Source of the DNA: Talinum fruticosum
Lineage: Eukaryota > Streptophyta > Magnoliopsida > Caryophyllales > Talinaceae
Reading direction: 5' to 3'
NCBI GenBank assembly: GCA_021018815.1
Contig: JAITYX010000012.1
Location: forward strand, 3,335,001 to 3,399,000
Length of the DNA: 64,000 bases
Translations under genes and position numbers: made by a program
In this document: piece by piece, positions 35,192 to 45,055 of the stretch
How the letters are laid out: every line of letters starts with the position of its first letter
Numbering within the stretch: the first letter of the stretch is position 1
Notes under the pieces: model-generated
Databases searched by the model: none
Told to the model about the DNA's origin: nothing
Seen by the model: only the letters and a program-made list of their open reading frames with translations

Positions 35192-35917
35192 TGTTGAGAG
35201 AAATATTATACAAGCAAACATAAAGAGAGAGAATTAAGAATTACCGAATAGAAATCCGAATGCTTGAATTCGAATTAATCTTCAAAACTTCAAAATATTA
35301 AATTTCAATCGAAAGGGATTTGACGGCTGGAAACTACCCTAGAAACCCTAAAATTTTATGGAGAAAAGAACTGCCAAAAAAATAGACAAAAATCGCTTAT
35401 AAGACCGCCGAAACGAGTGTCGCACGACTGTGTAGAATTTTCGCACGGCCGTGCGGGTTCCGCACGGTAGGCCGTGCGAAATGCCTGAACTTTCGCCTCA
35501 CTTGCACGGGCCGTGCAACTTTGGCACGGGGTACCGTGCATGACTTAACTTCTCGCACGGCCGTGCAAGAGGCGCACGGGGGCCGTGCAACCTTCCTTGA
35601 CTTCGGGCCTTTTGCTCGATGATCCGCACAACCGTGCAGCTTCGCACAATAGGCTGTGCAAATTCTCTTGATGTGTTTTAGGCTTCTTTCTTGCCTCCTC
35701 TTGGGCCCGGACTCTTCTCTTAATCGCTTTTCATCAAATTTACCTCGAATCTCTCAAATTTAAGCCCAAAAACCTGTAATAAAGAGATTTACGAGCTTAG
35801 GTGACGATAAAGAGAAAATGAGCAAAATTTAACCCAAAACTAAATATATATCATTGAAATTATAACGGAATTGGGTTAAATAATGCCTTAAAAACCGATA
35901 AAAATGAGGTTTAACGA
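35192..35917 (+). mobile_element. Solo LTR in hAT-1 with GCACGGCCGTGC palindromes (726 bp)
   Basis: It begins TGTTGAGAGAAATATT and ends GAGGTTTAACGA between two identical 5-mers GTCCT (35187-35191, 35918-35922). Between 35420 and 35660 the palindrome GCACGGCCGTGC and variants recur at least eight times, some split by short inserts (GCACGGTAGGCCGTGC, GCACGGGGTACCGTGC). There is no coding sequence. The ending GA rather than CA is unusual; the alternative end CTTAACA at 35932 fits TG...CA but has no matching duplication. Confidence 0.72.
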
Positions 35918-36058
35918 GTCCTACACTTAACATTTTCATGTTTAGCTCGGCCCATGGCGGGTCATGGGCGGGTCGAGTCAGCTGGCCCATGACCCGCCCG
36001 ACCCTTTATAGTAATGGGCCGACCCTAACCCGGCCCATTGCCCAGCTCTAGGTATTAT

Positions 36059-36942
36059 GCTTCCTTCACCTTTATTCTTGTCCTATTTTTTGACTTTTTC
36101 GATTCTTGTCAATTATTTCGATTCTTGATAGTAGACAAAATCTCCCTCTTGCTTTTTGGTTTTCTGATTATGTTGTTGGATTGGATTTGTGGCTTGTTAA
36201 TGCCATTCAACTTGAATTAGCGAATTTTCTTCCTTTTCGGGGTCTTTAACTAAAATATCTTTGTGTAAATTTAATTAGAAGGAGATTGAACTAAAAATGC
36301 CATTGACTGGCTCTCGTTCATTGAAACAAGCCAAAATGATCTTAATATGTCTTGTATGTCCAATTTTGTACAGGGAAACATTGAACTTAATTCTGGATAA
36401 TGGGCATAGCCGAGTCCCAATTTACTATGAGCGATATACCAACATCATTGGATTGATTACGGTAATACAATTGTTTGGTTCATTTTTTGCTTTTACATTT
36501 TTTTCCCTTGCATTATTTGGTGGACAAGGTCCTGTATTTTAAAAATGTCTCTGTTTGTTTCAGTTTAATACAATTGTTTATTTTTGTTTGGTTACTGACT
36601 TGGGAGAGCAATTCTCATTTCGGTGACATTAATACTCATGTTTGGCGAGGTTAGTCAAAACTATTAAGAAGTTGAGTTAGATTGTATATATGATATGGAG
36701 TATCGTCTCTTCTTAAGCTGAGGTTTTTATTCATTAGCTTCTAGGATAAAAGTCATCATCTTAAAAAGCTCGGTGGCAAGTCTCAATTTGATATCTCTCC
36801 CCATTTTTCATTGATCACTCTTACAAACAGGATGTATCTGTCAAATATTAATAGATGTTTTGATTACTTTGGTCATAATAGTTTACATCGATTTTCTTGT
36901 CAAAACAATTAAGTTACTATTACTGTAGTAATATCTTAGATT
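36059..36942 (+). other. CACTA-4 interior with first copy of a DUF21 exon
   Basis: This stretch resumes CACTA-4 after hAT-1. The segment about 36255-36570 is repeated at about 42150-42470 with intronic flanks on both sides, so the duplication copied genomic DNA, not a spliced RNA. Beyond 36570 it is AT-rich without recognised coding sequence. Confidence 0.65.
36374..36461 (+). pseudogene. DUF21/CNNM exon, duplicate copy, open
   Basis: The exon follows TTTTGTACAG and precedes GTAAT, so both splice signals are intact. It reads ETLNLILDNGHSRVPIYYER then YTNIIGLIT, the GHSRVPVY...NIIGL motif of the CBS-pair region in plant DUF21 (CNNM-like) membrane proteins. This copy keeps its frame, unlike the one at 42268-42356. 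Confidence 0.82.
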
Positions 36943-37243
36943 AAAAAAGCACAAGGCGCAAAAGCGCACAGGGCCCGAAGCCCGGGCGCGGGCTTTTGGA
37001 GCGAGGTACACTTTTACATAAAAATACTTGAAATTCATTCCCAACCTATATTTTTTGTTAAATAAGTAAGATAGCACATCAAAACAGTGTTTAGACGACA
37101 TTTTACCCACTAAAAGTACCACATAATCTTAAAAACCGGAATCGACATTCAAATATCTCAAAACACATAGTTGAAACAAGCAAGCATAGTCATAGAAAAC
37201 AACATACAAAGCATCGTTTGTAAGCCCCCTCCCCATAGGTGAA

Positions 37244-37290
37244 CTAAGCATCATCATTATCATCATCTAACAGCACATGCTCCGCCTCCA

Positions 37291-37321
<31 letters not shown>

Positions 37322-39769
37322 TAATTCCAAATCCAACTCCTCTTCATCTTCATCCTCTTCCTCTTCCTCTTGAAATTCCTCTTCCTCATCTTCGTCAATC
37401 AATTCCAAATGAACTCGAGAAGATTTAGAACCAGAGGCTTGGGCGGGAGCTTTCCCTTTGTCCTTCATCGATGCTCTAATGGTACTAGATGATCCTCTAC
37501 TGCTCCACGTGCCATAACGAGGCTCATTTTCCCTGAAGCTTGAGCAACAGCTGCCCAAGTCAAATTATCCCCCTCAAATACAAAATCATCACCATCCGAA
37601 TCATCTTCCATCCTTCCCAACAACCATTCATTGCTCCGATCAATTTCTCTCAAGAGACGGGGATCTTTGGAATTTTTGGCGTCCGTGCTTCAATGCATGA
37701 TTTGATTTGACAAATACCAAATCATTCAATCGAGATTATGCCAATCTATTTCTCTTCTTGGTGTGAAGCTCTTAACAAAGTAACTAGGCATAATTATTCA
37801 CTAACAAACTAATATATTTAATAGCCTAATATAAAAATTTTGAAAGTTATAACGTATGTGCTGAAAAATACCTCAATTCCTCTCGCATCCTGTTGCACTA
37901 CAAGTGAGGCTAAGAATCCTAATGGAAAACTTCCTCAAATTTGGTGTCGATGATCCATATTGAGTCCACTATTCACCTATTCACAAAAACCTTAGTTTAA
38001 TTAGCAACTTTGTAAGGTTGATTCGTTGTGAAGATTAGCTTTGGCAATAAAATTTCTTACCGGAAGATTAGCTTTGGCAATAAAATTTCAAATAGTGGCC
38101 CGCCACATGTAAAGGTTGATGAAGTTGACATTTCTATCTTTTATCAATATACTTGAATGCCTCCTCATAGTTCTCCTCCTTGTGTTGAAAGCTATTAGCA
38201 ATAGCCTCCTTAAATCTATCCATAGTCTCATATATATAACCCATGGGTGGTTTTTCTCTCCATCAACCATGCAAAGAACCTTGACAAGAGGCCCTACCAA
38301 TTTAAGAGTATAAATGACATTCTTCCAATGGTTATCCTACAAGATATAACTTGCTATCTTCTTTCCTCCACCATCCTTTTCCCATTTGCTTATGCTCAAC
38401 TCTTGAGAAGTTACCATCTTCCTCAAATTGTTTTTTGTTTGTGAATAGAGGAAAGAGTGATAAATGATGTTGTAAATCTAGTCACGGCAGGCCTATGCAA
38501 GTTCCTCCGATTAGTGAATCGCCTCATCACGTTCACAAGGGCAACAGAGCTATGGATATAGGCATTGATGGCCATACTCTTATTTAGAGCACTCTTGACA
38601 TTTCCAATATGTTCTCCAATACATTCCAACATTAGATCAATGCAATGTGCGACGCATGGAGTCCAAAAGAGATGTTTCCTCTAAGCCATCAGCAATTTTC
38701 CTAAAATAAAATTATAATAGAAATTATAATTTTAGAAATTTATAATAAGTAGCTAAGTAATAGAAATTATATATTATAGCATTGGGGAACAATTTTTCTT
38801 ACGTGCCTTAACATAATTGAATGCATTGTTGGTCACCACCTAGATCACATTCTCCTCTCCAATCTCTTCCACCATCCGATCAAGAACGTTGAATAAAAGA
38901 TTTGAATATTTTACAACTTCAGAAACATCCATTGATCTAATAAAGACCTACCCTTTTGGAGAGTTCACAATAAAGTTGATAATATCTTTTGGACGATGGT
39001 ATCACGCCATCCATATGATAAGATAAAACAACCTACTTTGCCCATTCTTTCTTATGCTCATTCATTGCCTTCCGGGTGTCCTCTGCTTTTTCATAAGGAA
39101 TGGAACTCTCAACTCATACATAGAAAGTTGTTTTAATCCAGGACCAAATTGACCAGCTGATTCCATGGCAATAGCAAAACTATCAAGTGTGGCCGCATGG
39201 AAAGGAATGCTAGCATCATAAAACCACCTAGCTAAGTCTCTGCAAGCCTTTTCTCTCAACTCTTTCTCGCATAGCTCATTAAGTGTTCTTTGCCTCCCTT
39301 GATCCTTTTGCCCTTCACATTGGTCGGTTAGGAGTAAAATACATATCCATTGAACCTTTTTGCTTTGGTGTCTTATGAGGCATGCTATTACTTCCCTTCT
39401 TTGCCCCATTCCCACCACTTCTAGGATTCATCTCAATACATTCATCATCTTCATCATTATCAACATCGTAGCTTTGTTGCATTTTCCTCGACATTTCAAA
39501 ACTCTCTTTCAATGATTTCTTTTTATCCATGAATTCTTGAATTTCTTCCGCAAGATGCTCGGGGACCTTCTTACAACCTAATGTACTTCGATATCCACCA
39601 ACCAAATGTTGTTTAAATCGAAACACTCCCCCATGGTCTTAACTCCACAAAAGATGCAAAAGAAACTATTTTTATTGCTCTCATCTTGTGTCCCATACTT
39701 TCTTTCGGGGTTTAATGATCTAGAGGAGATTGAACCCAAACCCGAACCCGTATCGGGTTGATCCTCCAT
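37244..39769 (-). pseudogene. hAT-2 transposase (BED finger, DUF659, acidic tail)
   Basis: ATG at 39769 starts MEDQPDTGSGLGSISSRSLN. A BED finger follows with SFFCIFCGVKTMG and, shifted, FRFKQHLVGGYRSTLGCKKV then PEHLAEEIQEFMDKKKSL. The DUF659 transposase domain shows CRDLARWFYDASIPFHAATL, GPGLKQLSMYELRVP, then KIINFIVNSPKG-like sequence (about 38990) and ATRFTTSF/ WTPCVAHCIDLM-like blocks (38680-38450). The C-terminal part has VIYTLKLVGPLVKVL, IDRSNEWLLGRMEDD, VFEGDNLTWAAVAQASG and a long Glu/Asp tail ending at 37244. Introns at about 38700-38800 and 37670-38050 separate exons. It would mobilise hAT-2; several shifts suggest it is dead. Confidence 0.85.
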
Positions 39770-39969
39770 TCAAATGACAATAGTGAACACAATTCACTCA
39801 CTATAAACAATTATAACAATGAAAAACAATTAAAATATAACACAAAAACACCTAGGATTATAAGGCTAAAAAAATGAAAAAAATAAAACAATAAAAAGAA
39901 TGGAGTCACGTCGGTTCACCGACCTAATCGCCTTATATTATAAGGTTAGGAAAAAGAAAAAAATAGAGA

Positions 39970-40640
39970 GCGATGAGTCCGAAACCGAGAGGAAGAAAGA
40001 GCACGAGCGAAGGAAGAGGAAAAAAGGAGGAAGAGGAAAACGGAACCGAGAAGAAGAAAGAGCAAAGAGCGAGTAGAAAGAAGAAGAAGGAAAAGGAAAA
40101 AGGAAGAAGAAGAAGAAGGAAGAGGAAAGAAGAAGAAGAAGGAGGAAAAGAAAGGAGGAAAAAGAAGAAGAAGAAGAAGTACCTGGTAGTTGGCGACAGG
40201 TGGGTGCCTGAAAACCTCAACCTTGGCGTCGGAAACATCCAAGAAGTCGAAAGAGCAAAGCAAAAGGAAGAGGAAAACGGAACCAAAAGAAGAAAGAGCA
40301 TAGCAGAAGGAAGAGGAAAAGAGGAGGAAGAGGAAAACGGAGCCATAAGAAGAAAGAGCGAGAGCGAAGGAAGAGGAAAAAAGGAGGAAGAGGAAAACGG
40401 AACCGAGAAGAAGAAAGAGCGGAGCGAGAAAGAAGAAGGAAAAGGAAAAAGGAAGAAGAAGAAGAAGGAAGAGGAAAGAAGAAGAAGAAGAATTAAAAGG
40501 AAGGAGGAAAAAGAAGAAGAAGAAGAATTAAAAGGAAGGAGGAAAAAGAAGAAGAAGTACCGGTAGTCGGCGACGGATGGGTGCCTGAAAACACCAAGCT
40601 TGGAGTAAGAAACATCCAAGAAGTCACCGGAAGAAACCAC
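39970..40640 (+). repeat. Purine-rich tandem repeat upstream of the hAT-2 gene
   Basis: GAAGGAAGAGGAAAA and AACGGAACCGAGAAGAAGAA units alternate for more than 500 bp. A larger unit of about 379 bp is duplicated: GTACCTGGTAGTTGGCGACA (40178) and GTACCGGTAGTCGGCGACGG (40557) both lead into GGGTGCCTGAAAAC and AACATCCAAGAAGTC. The long Lys/Glu and Phe/Ser open frames here are artefacts. Confidence 0.85.
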
Positions 40641-41244
40641 TTGGAAGGGTGGAGCGAGAGGAGGGAGGGTGAAAGAAGTCTCGTGAGGGCCGAGAGCTAG
40701 GGTTTTGCTCCACTTCGCAAGGAACTATCGGGTCTTCAATTCGCACACGGTTCCCTAAGTAAGTGAACGATTTTTTTTTTAAAAAGGCAAACGGTCACCA
40801 AGTCCAGAAGCGCGCGCCCTGGAAAAAGCACTGAAGACGCGCACTTTTCCGGGCTTTTGGAGGAACTGCGCCTAACCCTCCAAAAAGCCCGAGAGGGTGC
40901 ACCCCGAGCGCTTTTTAAACTAAGAATAATATCTCTTTGTGCGGGGCTTTACCCCGAAATCTCCGAGCTATTTATTATGTTGTGTTGTAAATGTAGATTA
41001 TACCGGAATCATTTTGTACCGGATACGATTTAGTCTGTAGGTGCAACCGTTGCTCTAGTTGTTCGTGTGCTTGTTTGGATTTGCTTTCTGTTGTTTATCT
41101 TATAAGCAAGGTGTTAGTTTCATCTGTTTTTTTATGTTGCTTCTTACTCTAATAGACAAACTGTTTATTCATACAAAGTTTCTTTCTACTTATACAACCC
41201 ACTGTTTTTGTTAACTGGTAATACACTTTTTGGTTCGTTTGCAG

Positions 41245-42614
41245 CTGCTAGACTTTCTCCTAGGGCATGGACACAAGGCCCTTTTCCGAAGGGCTGAATT
41301 GAAGACACTGGTTAATTTGCATGAAAATGAGGTATATTGTTTTTTTTCTCCTCCAATTGTGTTCTCTTTTTGAAGATATCTGATGCCGGGCAAAAGGATA
41401 TGGCTTTTTTTTTTTCTCTTCTTTGATTCAAATTATATACTATATGGAAATTCTTAATACGAAGAACATTGGCCTTTGTAGTTCTGTGTTATTTTTGAAG
41501 TTTTTAATAACAGTTAAATTTGACTTACTAGCTGTAACCACATCGCTAAGCACACTATGTGTGATCCGGAAAAAACCACATCGCTAACCACACCTTTCAA
41601 GCTAAATGCTTAAAATAAAAAAATTTCTGCAGAACACCTAGAAAATATATTCCTTGACAATGAAAACACCAAGAGGCTATTTCTTAAAATGTATAAAAGT
41701 GGATGTGACTAAGTGTGATGAATTTAAGTAGACACCTCACACAAGGGGGCTTTTAATATGTAAAATCCATCCTGCTGGAGCTTGCTTGCAGATGTCTCAT
41801 TGCTATACACAAATATATGTCAACAGTTCATTGTGTTGTAAGAGATTCAAAATCCCAAAGTTCCCAGACGAAACTCCATTGTAGTTTTATTATTGTTATT
41901 TTGTTACTGTATTAATATTTTCATTTTTGTTTATGCCTGTTTTCCCTATGACCTTTTCATGTTTGTTGTACACAGGCTAGAAAAGGTGGGGAACTAACAC
42001 ATGATGAAACTACTATTATTGCTGGAGCTCTAGAGCTAACTGAGAAAAAGCTGGCGATGCAATAAGTCCTATATCTAAAACATTTGCGATTGATATCAAC
42101 GCCAAACTTGACAATTGCAATGTGATATGCGCCATTTTATGGATGAAGTGACTTGGAATTCCTTTTTAACCAGAAGGAGATTGAAATAAAAATGCTATTG
42201 TCTGGCTCTGTTCTTCAAAACAAACCAAAAAGATCTTAATATATCTTGTACCTTCAATTTTGTACAGGGAAACAATGGAACTTAATTCTGGATAATGGGC
42301 GTAGGGGAGTCCCAGTTTACTATGAGCAACGTACCAACACCATTGGTTTGATTCTGGTAATAATTGTTTGATTCATGTTTGTGCATTTACATTGTTTTTC
42401 CCTTGCATTATTTGGGGTACAAGGTCCTATATTTTAAAAATGTCTCTGTTTGTTTCAGTTTAATATTGATTCTTTTACAATCCAAGGGTAGCTTTATATT
42501 AATATCGATAACTCATTAACTTTTTTTATCTTTTACTTAGATTTTTCAAGGTGAAAAATTGGTTGACCATTCATCCAGAAGATGAATTTTTGTAACGATT
42601 CGTAAGATCCCAAG
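41245..42614 (+). pseudogene. Captured DUF21/CNNM-like gene segment with introns
   Basis: Host counterparts are membrane proteins with a DUF21 (CNNM) domain and a CBS pair, implicated in metal-ion transport. Exon 41245-41331: LLDFLLGHGHKALFRRAELK then TLVNLHENE, with CAG before and GTATAT after. Exon from 41976: ARKGGELTHDETTIIAGALE then LTEKK, one-base shift, GDAISPISKTFAIDINAKLD. Exon 42268-42356: ETMEL, shift, ILDNGRRGVPVYYEQRTNTI then GLILV, followed by GTAAT. Exon 42551-42614: VKNWLTIHPEDEFL, shift, VTIRKIP. Order and splice sites match one continuous host gene, running from the end of DUF21 into the CBS region. N-terminal transmembrane exons and the 3' end are absent. Four exons with retained introns show capture at the DNA level. 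Confidence 0.85.
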
Positions 42615-42952
42615 GTATTTCATAATACTTATGATTTTCAATAGGAGACTATCTGTATGCATCGTCTGCATAAATAATTGGGACCAGATCGAATGGCTGT
42701 GTTAATATTGGCTTCCCTCCACCCACACTTGCATCACTCTTCTACATACTGGACACTGTAGAACTTTAGGGTGAACTTGGACATATTTTTGCTTGTCTAG
42801 CCTAGATCAAAATCTGTTGTGGGTTAAAGCACTTATGAACCAAATAGTTGCCTTGCCTAGATCAAGCTAAGCTCCATGTTCCCTATGTTCATCCTTGTTC
42901 ATGTGATTAAGGCAATTCGAAATATTTGGAAACTTATATGATATGATCCTAA

Positions 42953-43482
42953 GGCCCTTGTTTGGCTTAATTTTGTTATTTTTTGAACATGATAAAAATA
43001 AAGTATATTTGCTTGTTGTCTTCTACATAACCCTTTGAAATCATGCTAATTAGAATTTCCTCTAACCCCATTTTTGTGTGCTTTAATTGTGTGGCGGGTT
43101 GCATTTCTTCGGCCAACATCTCCTCCTAAAGATTATTATGATACTTATGTTAGAAATCATGTTTCAAATTAATAATAAGTTCATTTAGGTATATCAAGTT
43201 AAACATATATATTGATGGATTCCAAATAATACAACAATATTTAATTTTAAAATGTTTACTTCTTAATTATGTACGTAGACAATGATATTTTTAGATGTTG
43301 ATATACTCGTTATAGTTTCTATCTATTTTGTGTATACGATAGTTGATTTAGACATGAAGAATAATACTTGTAGTTAACATGGAACTGATATAACTAAAAA
43401 TAGAACAATAAGCAAGCATTATATTATTATTTTTTAATTATTAATATTAATAAAAATTATTTTTTTAAATAACAAACGATCC
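42953..43482. mobile_element. Possible PIF/Harbinger-like MITE (530 bp)
   Basis: TAA flanks both sides (42950-42952 and 43483-43485). The left end begins GGCCCTTGTTTGG and the reverse-complemented right end begins GGATCGTTTGTTATT, sharing the GTTTG core found at Harbinger ends. The interior is AT-rich without coding sequence. The inverted repeat is short and imperfect. Confidence 0.45.
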
Positions 43483-43489
43483 TAACAAC

Positions 43490-43760
43490 ACTTGTAATTG
43501 TGGAGGGAATAAATGCTTCTTACATTTATAGTATACGCCAATATAAAATAACCACACATAAAGTGTGAGTAACAAATAATTATCCATGTTTATAAGTGTG
43601 GGCAATAAATGTCCATCCACATTACCCGCAAAATGTGGGGGATATTTCCCCACAGTTATCTTTTCCACATTTACTCTAAGTGTGAACAATTTTCTGTCCA
43701 CACTTATAAATATGGTTAGAAGCAAAATTAAATGTGGAAGTAAACAATTTTTTTGTAGTG
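43490..43760. repeat. Right subterminal repeats of CACTA-4
   Basis: Words such as AAGTGTGG, GTGTGAACAAT, CCACACTTATAA and CCACATTTA recur on both strands about ten times in 270 bp, ending at the CACTA terminus TTTTTTTGTAGTG. Confidence 0.8.
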
Positions 43761-43763
43761 TTT

Positions 43764-45055
43764 AAAAGCACCGTAGTCATAGGTCACATTTGATGACGGT
43801 TCTTCCATTGAACCGTCATCAAAATCCAAGAAAATTTTTAGGGTTCAAGTACTTTCATTTTCGGAAACCCATTTAACCCTATTATCCGTGTTTTCTCTCC
43901 CCTCTCTCTCCTATTGAATGCCGCTTAATCTCCCCCTCTTTGGTCTCCCATTGAATGCCTCTATCTCTCTCTCTCACTCTCTTTGGTCTCCCATGGCGCT
44001 TGAAAGATCTCCCTCTCTCTCTCTCTTCGAACGACCGCTTGAAAAATTAGGTGCTTCCGATCTCCGAGGGTGAGCACCATCGACGGCGTGTTCTTCACCG
44101 AGGAGACATTGGGTGCTTCCAATCTCCGAGGTTGAGCACCGTTGGCGGCGGAAGGGGAGACAATTGTCTCGATTCCTCCACCGTCATCCTTGCCGGAGAT
44201 AGATTTCTCGAAGACAACAGCAACGACTCGGTGGGCGAGTAGCAACAGCTCAAATTGTCTCTCCTCCCTCTTGCTGTCTCGATTCAAGTTGGAGTCAAAT
44301 TGAAGTAACCATCAGCTATGGATCTGCAAAAACTTCAACATGGAAAAAGGAGAGAAAAAGAGAGCGAGACAGAGAGAGATCCACGGCCAAAAATGTAAAA
44401 ATTGGCTCAAATCGGGGCTACCCAATTTGAAGAGAAGTTGAAGTAGACAGGTGAAGATCTTCGGTTCTAGAAGTGTTTGATAGTGTGAGTATTTCTTTTG
44501 GAGCGATTGAATTCGATTGAATAACATTTTGGATTTTGATGCAATTCATATTTTAGATTTGGCTTGTTAAATTCATGGCTAAACTCTCATTCTTCTCATC
44601 GATTTTTAGTTTTTAGATCCGTATTGTTTTTCTTAGTTTGTCTTTCTAGTGTTCAAATCTATTTTAGTGTTAGAATTTGGGCTTGATTTTGTCTGTATAA
44701 TATGAACTAGAAAGAGTATACTCTTTCCGTTGTTTCATATACTTGCCGATTGTGTTCTGCTATTGCGTTCCCTTCATCTAGGAATTTCAACGAATTCATG
44801 AAATGTCTCTCTCTGAATAATTTGATTTTTTAAAAAATAATTGCATTTATTACTACGGTTCTTTCTCCTGGATCGTAGTAATAGGCTACCTATTACTACG
44901 GTTTTACAAATGAACCGTAGTAATAGGCTTTCTTTACTACGGTTTTGAAACGTAGTATAAAATACCTACCTACATTGACGATCACATACACAACACTAGA
45001 TAAGCTGTAGTTAAAGGTCGTTTTGAACCGCAGTTAAATGTGGTTGCTTGTAGTG
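43764..45055. other. CACTA-3 right part
   Basis: CACTA-3 resumes after the TTT duplication. Subterminal ACGGTT words lie at 43770-43825 and 44845-45035. A CT-rich leader at 43890-44030 is followed by a block with a repeated GTGCTTCC(G/A)ATCTCCGAGG(G/T)TGAGCACC (44051 and 44110) and then AT-rich sequence. A 63-codon frame at 44051-44242 shows no known domain. Confidence 0.6.

Larger units (their letters stand above)
30455..36050 (+). mobile_element. hAT-1, hAT-superfamily DNA transposon (5.6 kb)
   Basis: Left end TAGGGCTAGCCAATGGGTAG; reverse-complemented right end TAGAGCTGGGCAATGGGCCG. The 8-bp flanks GGTATGAT (30447-30454) and GGTATTAT (36051-36058) agree at seven of eight positions, as expected for hAT. 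Inside are GGCCC/GGGCC-rich subterminal zones, a transposase with BED finger and C-terminal dimerisation domain (32613-34510), a CDPK-like EF-hand piece on the minus strand (32340-32456), and a solo LTR (35192-35917). Confidence 0.93.
36943..40919 (-). mobile_element. hAT-2, hAT transposon with DUF659-type transposase
   Basis: Left end AAAAAAGCACAAGGCGCAAA and reverse-complemented right end TTTAAAAAGCGCTCGGGGTG are related; subterminal GGGCTTTTGGAG occurs near both ends on the same strand. The 8-bp flanks CTTAGATT and CTAAGAAT agree at six positions, so the exact ends may be off by a few bases. The gene (37244-39769) lies on the minus strand, preceded by a purine-rich tandem repeat (CT-rich in gene orientation). 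It is inserted in intron-like sequence of the DUF21 segment in CACTA-4. Confidence 0.8.
29501..43760. mobile_element. CACTA-4, CACTA element carrying a DUF21/CNNM gene segment
   Basis: It begins CACTACTAAAAATAATGTAT and the reverse-complemented right end begins CACTACAAAAAAATTGTTTA. TTT flanks both sides (29498-29500, 43761-43763). Removing it restores the CACTA-3 subterminal motif GGTTCTTTAAAAGCACCGTAGTC. Its right subterminal zone (43490-43760) uses different words (AAGTGTGGACAA, CCACATTTA), so it is a separate family. It contains hAT-1 (30455-36050) and hAT-2 (36943-40919); its own length is about 4.7 kb. It carries five exon-like pieces of a host DUF21 gene and no transposase. Confidence 0.9.
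29321..45055. mobile_element. CACTA-3, non-autonomous CACTA element split by CACTA-4
   Basis: The left end begins CACTACTACGGATATGACTT and the reverse-complemented right end begins CACTACAAGCAACCACATTT. The flanks are GAG (29318-29320) and GTG (45056-45058), a 3-bp duplication with one change; with GTG the interrupted gypsy B frame rejoins as HTR-V-EVPFKE. Own sequence is only 29321-29500 and 43764-45055, about 1.47 kb. It matches CACTA-2 in size, in ACGGTT subterminal words and in a CT-rich leader (43890-44030). Short GC-rich text at 44050-44240 resembles a first exon but shows no known domain. Confidence 0.9.

Noticed and set aside
35420..35660. GCACGGCCGTGC hairpins as transcription terminators
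   Set aside because: Palindrome-dependent termination is not used by plant RNA polymerase II, and the palindromes are repeated within an LTR.
39933..40640. A 235-codon Phe/Ser/Leu frame and a 197-codon Lys/Glu frame
   Set aside because: Both come from the purine-rich tandem repeat upstream of hAT-2 and have no domain or normal composition.
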